This document shows positions 58,703 through 64,000 of a DNA stretch of 64,000 nucleotides, piece by piece. Source of the DNA: Meira nashicola. Its lineage: Eukaryota > Basidiomycota > Exobasidiomycetes > Exobasidiales > Brachybasidiaceae. Position numbers and translations under genes: made by a program. How positions within the stretch are numbered: position 1 is the first letter of the stretch; each line of letters starts with the position of its first letter. The notes under the pieces were generated by a model. That model saw only the letters and a list, made by a program, of their open reading frames with translations. It made no database searches and was not told where the DNA came from. The DNA is taken from contig BCJU01000001.1 in NCBI GenBank assembly GCA_001600355.1, forward strand, positions 5,022,013 to 5,086,012. The letters are read 5' to 3'.

Positions 58703-61462
58703 TCAACGTGTACCACGACCTCCGCCGCCTGAAGTAAGGACGAGCTTTTTCTTCTTTTGCTGCTTGGTCTGCGGTGGTGGTGGTGGTTGAGGCGGTGAAG
58801 GTTTGACTGTTTCTTCTTGCACAACTTCTTGATTAGCTTGTGTTTGAATTTGGCTTTCGTCTACTTTCGTTTCTTTTGCTTCATTGTTTGATGAGGCAGG
58901 GTTTGAGACAATAGAAGTCGAATTTGGTCTACCTGGACTTTTGCGTGCTTGACGGTTCAAACCACGTCCTTCACGAACAGAAGTGCCATTTCGTGCACCG
59001 ACAATGAAATCTTCTTCCAATTCAAGCCAAGCATCCCAGTCAGGTCCATCTTCTTCTCCTTGACCAGCAGGTGCTCTGGATGAATTATGCAGAGCATTGG
59101 AAAAGCTGTTCCCTTTTGCAGCTGGAGTTCCCCAAACCGTTTTAGACGTTGTGACTGGCTTATTATGACGCAAAGGTGTTGTGTGGGGAGTTGCAGTTGT
59201 GTGCTCTTCACTTTCACCTCCTTCGTTGCTTGCAATACCTAGTCCTTCTATACTACCTCTTCTTGCAGCAAAGGCTTGAGATGCAGCTGGAAAGTTATCG
59301 TCTCCCTCTGAAGCGTTCAAGAGTGCTTCTTGCACTGAAGGTGAGAGCATTGACTGACTTCCAAAGCTACTTCCAAAAGCACCTGCATCAACGGCAGATA
59401 AAGCTGGCGATCGAGAAGCTGCCCCAAATCCACCAATCGGAATCGTATTGGTTGTCATTGGAGGTCGTGAAGCGCGTTCCTGCTCTTCAGATCGTAATTT
59501 GGCTCGATCTTCTCTTCGTTCTCGATCCCTTCGCTTATTCCGTCTTTGTCGTAGTGCTTGATCGTACATGCGTAATACTGATCTTGAAATAGGTGTTTGT
59601 TCATTATTCGCTTCTGCATCACGTAACATCTTCTCCCAATCCACTTCGATAAACACGATATCTGCTCCTTTAGACAAATGCGTCAAATATTTGCACCTTT
59701 TTCGCATTTCTTCGTTCATACTGCCTTCATCTGCACCTTGAACGCATACTTGTAGTGTGGCTGGGAAAGCAGAATAAGATCCATGTGCTGAAAGAAGAAC
59801 TTTGATATCGAGTGGATGTAAGAATATGTTTTGTCCAGATGACACTTGATAGAAGAAGAAGCTGGATGAAGATGGTGCAGGCGGATTGAGATTCTTTCGA
59901 GTACGTTGCACCGCCTGTCTGCCATCTTTCTTTTCGTCACTTTCATCATTTTCGTCACTGCTGACCCGTATGTCTTGGGTGGTGCCACCTTGCTTCCGGG
60001 CCTGTATAGCAAGAAACTCTGCAGTGCCTTCCGTTTGTTCTGGAATAGATGACTCGTCCTTTGCCTCTGATTCAACCTTTTCAGTCTCAACGCTATTATC
60101 AATCTTCTTTTCTCGCTCTATTCGTTTACGCTGCCTCCTGCTCATTGCCTCTTCATCTCTTGCTCTATTTCCCTTTTCAATTTCATAGTGTTCGGTGAGC
60201 TCTTTGCGTGCATAGCCAATTCTACTTTTAACACTTTGAGTATCTAGTTCATTGGTCACCTTTTCCATCTGTTCGTGAACTTTGCGTTCTGCCAATCCAA
60301 CAAAGGCTAAGCCTATCTCATCTTTTGTTAGGAATGATTGTAATAAATCTCTTTCGGATTCCAATTCTTGCAAATCACTGTTCAGATTGTTCAGTAGCAG
60401 ATCTGGTGATGCCAACATGAATTTACTGAAAGTCATCACATCAGGCTGAAAATGCCAAGGCGCACTATGTTGAGCAATAAGGGGTTGATCTGAGGTGGAA
60501 GTGGAAGCGGTAGGCCAGGTCGAAGATTGTGGTAATGCTAGTGTTGTCAAATGAGGCCGCTCAATCAGCCGCATACACAAGTAATCATCAGATGTTGGTC
60601 TTGATGGCTTGGTCGAATCTGCTGAGCGATCGACATCCTGTTCAAATTCTTGAGCGCGAGCTTTAGGATCCCACCATTGAACAGCTTTGAGATCACGGGA
60701 ATAAACGGCGTCCCAACAGACAGGACAACGCTTCCATTTCTGCGTTATGGTATTTGCAATTCCAGCTGATGTATTTGGAGTTACTGAAGGTGTTGATGTA
60801 TGACGAGGAGCTGCACCAGGAATGTGAGAGTGAGGTGTCGATGAACCTGATGCAGCTGGAGCTTCGTGTACGCTAAGGTAGTGTAAGATGCAAGGATAGC
60901 AATACACATGTCCACATTTTGTCATTCGAGGAGCTGTAGGTCGAGATAAACAAATAGGACATGATGCGCCTTCGTGCGTTTCCGAGGTGTCGCCATGTGC
61001 ATGAGAGGATGATGAAGATTCGAGGGCGGATAAGTGAGAAGCAGTGAATAAAGCTGATGTAGTTGGAATCAAAACGGTGAGGATATCTGACCAATTCAGA
61101 TAGATATCAGAATCGGCAAAGTATGCTGTGTAATCTCCAGTAGGTTTGACGAGAAATCGATATTGTGCATTAACATATCGTTCCTTGTTGAATGGAACGG
61201 CACTCGCACCTCTACGTGTTCTTCTCGGAGCAGAATGAGAGGTAGGATTGTGAATTCGCGGAGGAAGTGTGAAGGCCAGAAGGTGATTTATATTTTGTCC
61301 CCTTGCTGCATTTGCTTGATTGTTATTATTGACATTATTGCTCGGATTTGCATTACGTCCATTTCTCGTTCGACGTGGTTGGGAGCCGTTACTTACATTA
61401 GCATTCGGCTTCCCATTTCGATCGCGAGACATGGACGCCATCGTATGACCTAAAGCGCTCAT
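58703..61462 (-). CDS. MAG2: RNF10/Mag2-like RING-type ubiquitin ligase
   Basis: A 919-residue protein when started at 61462 (MSALGHTMASMSRDRNG). The N-terminal part is Asn/Arg-rich, then NHLLAFTLPPRI and RYVNAQYRFLVKPTGDY lead to the RING finger: CPICLSRPTAPRMTKCGHVYCYPC then, after a Ser/Pro-rich insert, RCPVCWD. The block after it, RDLKAVQWW, also fits the RNF10/Mag2 family. Downstream are PFLHPLDIKVLL-like residues (NIFLHPLDIKVLL), helical charged stretches and a Pro/Gln-rich tail. Human RNF10 and yeast Mag2 act in ubiquitination of stalled 40S ribosomes. The insert between the two zinc-ligand halves is long here. A larger frame extends upstream to 61645, but those residues look like 5' leader. 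The gene symbol follows the yeast homologue. Confidence 0.85.
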   Translation of the reverse strand: MSALGHTMASMSRDRNGKPNANVSNGSQPRRTRNGRNANPSNNVNNNNQANAARGQNINHLLAFTLPPRIHNPTSHSAPRRTRRGASAVPFNKERYVNAQYRFLVKPTGDYTAYFADSDIYLNWSDILTVLIPTTSALFTASHLSALESSSSSHAHGDTSETHEGASCPICLSRPTAPRMTKCGHVYCYPCILHYLSVHEAPAASGSSTPHSHIPGAAPRHTSTPSVTPNTSAGIANTITQKWKRCPVCWDAVYSRDLKAVQWWDPKARAQEFEQDVDRSADSTKPSRPTSDDYLCMRLIERPHLTTLALPQSSTWPTASTSTSDQPLIAQHSAPWHFQPDVMTFSKFMLASPDLLLNNLNSDLQELESERDLLQSFLTKDEIGLAFVGLAERKVHEQMEKVTNELDTQSVKSRIGYARKELTEHYEIEKGNRARDEEAMSRRQRKRIEREKKIDNSVETEKVESEAKDESSIPEQTEGTAEFLAIQARKQGGTTQDIRVSSDENDESDEKKDGRQAVQRTRKNLNPPAPSSSSFFFYQVSSGQNIFLHPLDIKVLLSAHGSYSAFPATLQVCVQGADEGSMNEEMRKRCKYLTHLSKGADIVFIEVDWEKMLRDAEANNEQTPISRSVLRMYDQALRQRRNKRRDRERREDRAKLRSEEQERASRPPMTTNTIPIGGFGAASRSPALSAVDAGAFGSSFGSQSMLSPSVQEALLNASEGDDNFPAASQAFAARRGSIEGLGIASNEGGESEEHTTATPHTTPLRHNKPVTTSKTVWGTPAAKGNSFSNALHNSSRAPAGQGEEDGPDWDAWLELEEDFIVGARNGTSVREGRGLNRQARKSPGRPNSTSIVSNPASSNNEAKETKVDESQIQTQANQEVVQEETVKPSPPQPPPPPQTKQQKKKKLVLTSGGGGRGTR

Positions 61463-62335
61463 GAAGGATTGCAATGCTGTGATTTGAGTTCTTGCGTGCA
61501 GATGGTGATCAATGAAGATGACCAATAAGTGTGAAAGAGATGGCGAGGATTCGGAAAACAAAGCAAATTGAAACACCAAGAATTCAACCGAAACTCCTGT
61601 GATTGAAACGAAATTTATAAATGAAATGTCCTCTTTGCAATTCAATAGTCCCTTATTCCATAAATGATAATGATTGACGCGTGTGAAAAGGAGATATATT
61701 GATCCCTATCTGCAGATCATCCGAGGAGATGTTCAAGATGATGGCGCGTGGCGTTCTAAAAAAGCACGTGTTTAGGCGTTTTATGATCTTATATGACAAT
61801 GGTTGAATTTGGTTCTGTTGTGATGTACGCTTCCAAGCCCGCCAAAATGGCGGGAGATGGCGATGGAGGGTAAGTAAAAGGGCTCGGTAGCAATCGCATT
61901 CAGTTAATATCACTCTCGGTTACATATCGGGTACGCGATTAGAGGTGATTTGACTAATGCATGCATATCCACACTTGTTCGCCCTATGTTTCATACGTAG
62001 AGTAGCTAGCCTCTTGGGTACACACACCTGAATAATAGGCATATAGGTGGAGCAGGGCCAGGCTTAATATATGAGAGGACGTGCGAAGGGCCTAAGCACG
62101 CCCGCTTAGCAACCAAAAGGTTCAAACGCGTGCTGTGTGTGCTATTGTAACCGACATGTAGAGGGAAGCATGAAGAACGTTTAAGCCTACAACTTTTAGC
62201 AAAATTAAGACGCACTCTAGATTTTCAGTACTAGCGCTAAATTGCGGGCGCGCGAGAAGAAAGTTAATGAAGATGTTGGTTTCCAGTCTTGCAAAAGAAA
62301 TCATCATCTCACCATCACCTTTGTAATTTGTAAAA
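61463..62335. promoter_or_regulatory. Divergent promoter region of MAG2-like gene and CCT4
   Basis: About 870 bp between starts. Mixed composition with a GCGGGCGCGCGAG patch near 62244, TGCATGCAT near 61960, and purine-rich sequence before CCT4. I checked it for tRNA-like B-box sequence (GGTTCAAAC at 62109) but found no matching arms. No gene was seen. Confidence 0.45.
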
Positions 62336-64000
62336 ATGTCTGCAGCTGCTGGACCAGTTTCTGCAGCCCCTGCAGGCGGAGCAGGAAGACAGCAAAAAGC
62401 TTTCAAAACACAAGATAAGCCAGATGAAGTTAGAAGATCGAATATGAACGCTGCTAAAGCGGTAAGCGATGCAATTCGAACCAGTCTTGGACCAAAAGGA
62501 ATGGATAAAATGATTCAAACTGCATCTGGAGAAGTTGTGATTACGAATGATGGAGCAACTATTTTGAAACATATGGCAGTCATGCATCCAGCAGCAAGAA
62601 TGTTGGTCGAATTGTCACAAGCACAAGATGTCGAAGCAGGTGATGGTACAACTTCTGTCGTTGTGATTGCAGGCTCTTTGTTGAGCGCAGCCGAAAAGAT
62701 GCTTAACAAGGGTATTCATCCAACCATCATCGCAGAATCGTTCCAAAGAGCAGCGGCAAAAGCTGTCGAGTATCTTACCGAGATTGCTACACCTATCCAA
62801 TTGACTGATCGGGAGAGCTTATTACGGGCGGCCAGCACAAGTTTGAACTCAAAAATCGTTTCTCAATATTCTTCAGTCTTGGCTCCAATCGCTGTAGATG
62901 CTGTCACACGCTTGATTGACCCGAGCAAGCCAGCCAATACTACCTCGACTGTTCCATTACTCGGACAAAAAGGCGATGGTGCTAATGTCGATCTAAGGGA
63001 TATTCGAATTGTCAAAAAGGTTGGGGGAACAATCGATGATACAGAATTGGTCGAAGGTTTAGTACTTGAGCAAAATGTTACTGCAGGCTCTGGAGGTCCT
63101 ATTCGTATGGAGAAAGCACGAATTGCTGTTTGTCAATTCCAATTGAGTAGTCCTAAACCTGATATGGACAACCAAATCGTTGTTAACGATTACAGACAAA
63201 TGGACAAGATTTTGAAAGAAGAGCGTCAATACCTACTGAACATGTGCAAGAAGATCAAAAAGACAGGCTGCAACGTGCTGTTAATCCAGAAATCGATCTT
63301 GCGTGATGCAGTGAACGATTTGGCTCTCCATTTCTTGGCAAAACTCAAGATCCTTGTCGTGACAAACATTGAGCGAGATGAGATCGAGTTCATCACAAAG
63401 ACTTTAAATTGCAAACCGGTAGCCGACATTGAGAACTTTACCGAAGACAAACTGGCAAGCGCTGATTTAGTGGATGAGGTCAGTCAAAGCGGTGCTCGTA
63501 TTGCTCGCATTTCTGGTATCAAGAATATGGGAAGAACCGTCAGTATCCTATGTACCGGTGCGAATGCCCTGGTTTTGGGTGAAAGTGAGCGCAGTTTGCA
63601 TGATGCCCTTTGTGTTGTTCGCTGTTTGGTAAAGAAACAAGCTTTGATTGCTGGTGGTGGAAGTCCAGAAGTTCATGTTTCTCGATTGTTAGCCGAATAT
63701 GCTCAAACACTAAGTGGAATGGAAGCATACTGTTTCCAAGCCTATGCTGAAGCTTTAGAGATCATTCCAACAACACTTGCCGAAAATGCAGGATTGAACC
63801 CGATCAGCATTGTAACAGAATTGCGTAACAAACATGCAATGGGTGAGAGAACAGCGGGAATCAATGTGCGTAAGGGACAAATTACGAATATTTTGGAAGA
63901 GAATGTTCTTCAACCGCTATTGGTGAACACTAGTGCTATCGAATTGGCAACCGAAACAGTTTCTTTGCTTTTACGTATCGATGATTACCACTTGTCTCGT
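62336..64000 (+). CDS. CCT4: Chaperonin TRiC/CCT subunit delta (3' partial at window edge)
   Basis: An open frame of 555 codons from ATG 62336 ([17 protein letters not shown]) to the last base, with no stop inside the window. It is the CCT delta subunit: [43 protein letters not shown], the ATPase [15 protein letters not shown] near 102, and [32 protein letters not shown] and [14 protein letters not shown], which separate delta from the other seven subunits. The last visible residues, [12 protein letters not shown], align with the normal C-terminal end of CCT4, so only a few codons or just the stop are missing. CCT folds actin, tubulin and many WD40 proteins. No introns are needed. The N-terminal Ala/Gly-rich leader is slightly extended. 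Confidence 0.95.
   Translation, partial: MSAAAGPVSAAPAGGAGRQQKAFKTQDKPDEVRRSNMNAAKAVSDAIRTSLGPKGMDKMIQTASGEVVITNDGATILKHMAVMHPAARMLVELSQAQDVEAGDGTTSVVVIAGSLLSAAEKMLNKGIHPTIIAESFQRAAAKAVEYLTEIATPIQLTDRESLLRAASTSLNSKIVSQYSSVLAPIAVDAVTRLIDPSKPANTTSTVPLLGQKGDGANVDLRDIRIVKKVGGTIDDTELVEGLVLEQNVTAGSGGPIRMEKARIAVCQFQLSSPKPDMDNQIVVNDYRQMDKILKEERQYLLNMCKKIKKTGCNVLLIQKSILRDAVNDLALHFLAKLKILVVTNIERDEIEFITKTLNCKPVADIENFTEDKLASADLVDEVSQSGARIARISGIKNMGRTVSILCTGANALVLGESERSLHDALCVVRCLVKKQALIAGGGSPEVHVSRLLAEYAQTLSGMEAYCFQAYAEALEIIPTTLAENAGLNPISIVTELRNKHAMGERTAGINVRKGQITNILEENVLQPLLVNTSAIELATETVSLLLRIDDYHLSR

Noticed and set aside
62041..62150. tRNA-like sequence with a GGTTCAAAC box
   Set aside because: No A box at proper distance and no pairing acceptor or anticodon arms could be found.
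1..64000. CRISPR arrays, insertion sequences, phage or bacterial operons
   Set aside because: Spliceosomal introns, eukaryote-only gene families and the absence of regularly spaced repeats rule these out.

Overview
This window looks like nuclear DNA of a fungus, most likely a basidiomycete with few introns. An Ustilaginomycotina/Exobasidiomycetes-type yeast or smut relative is my guess, not a proven placement. The evidence is dense single-exon genes on both strands, eukaryotic core genes (VPS15, BUB3, DCP2, SNU114, NDC1, BEM1, ADE13, MOB1, CCT4), moderate A+T, short GT-AG introns (62-99 bp), and TATA boxes with CT/CAAC-rich leaders ahead of secreted-protein genes. I see no prokaryotic operons, CRISPR arrays, insertion sequences, recognisable tRNA/rRNA genes or intact transposons.

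Layout. 1-7.5 kb: the 3' part of VPS15, BUB3 and a BRR6/BRL1-type nuclear-envelope gene. 7.5-9.5 kb: two adjacent minus-strand genes, each with a signal peptide and one phase-0 intron, which I rebuilt from splice signals; their mature parts share spaced residues and look like a diverged tandem pair of secreted proteins. 10-20 kb: mRNA decay and splicing genes (DCP2, SDE2 divergent from SNU114), then the pore-membrane nucleoporin NDC1. 20-24 kb: an orphan single-pass membrane protein and a long divergent promoter. 24-30 kb: a secreted GH128/Asl1-type glucanase, a 2.3 kb non-coding stretch and the polarity scaffold BEM1. 30-36 kb: a three-exon polyol dehydrogenase, a three-exon homocysteine S-methyltransferase and a secreted phytase-like protein. 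36-49 kb: a four-helix membrane protein with a repeated short motif, ADE13, an arrestin-like adaptor, a thioredoxin-fold Fmp46/DUF1687-like protein ending in a CaaX-like tail, a DUF2985 membrane protein and an emopamil-binding-protein-like gene. 49-64 kb: a mitochondrial PPR-type protein, an LRR protein, MOB1, a CST26-like acyltransferase, a Nup2/Nup50-like FG nucleoporin without a Ran-binding domain, a RNF10/Mag2-like RING ligase and CCT4, which runs into the right edge.

The genes do not form one pathway. Local themes are visible: RNA processing (DCP2, SDE2, SNU114), the nuclear envelope and pore (BRR6-like, NDC1, NUP2/50-like), mitosis and polarity (BUB3, BEM1, MOB1) and secreted proteins (the tandem pair, GH128, phytase-like). 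The best candidate for something undescribed is the tandem secreted pair at 7.5-9.5 kb. Next are the repeated HMP motif protein, the FG nucleoporin lacking a RanBD, the CaaX-like Fmp46 relative and an 18-bp inverted repeat near 43.8 kb. Intron-containing coordinates span all exons; exon limits are given in the evidence. All homology calls come from reading the translations, without database searches.
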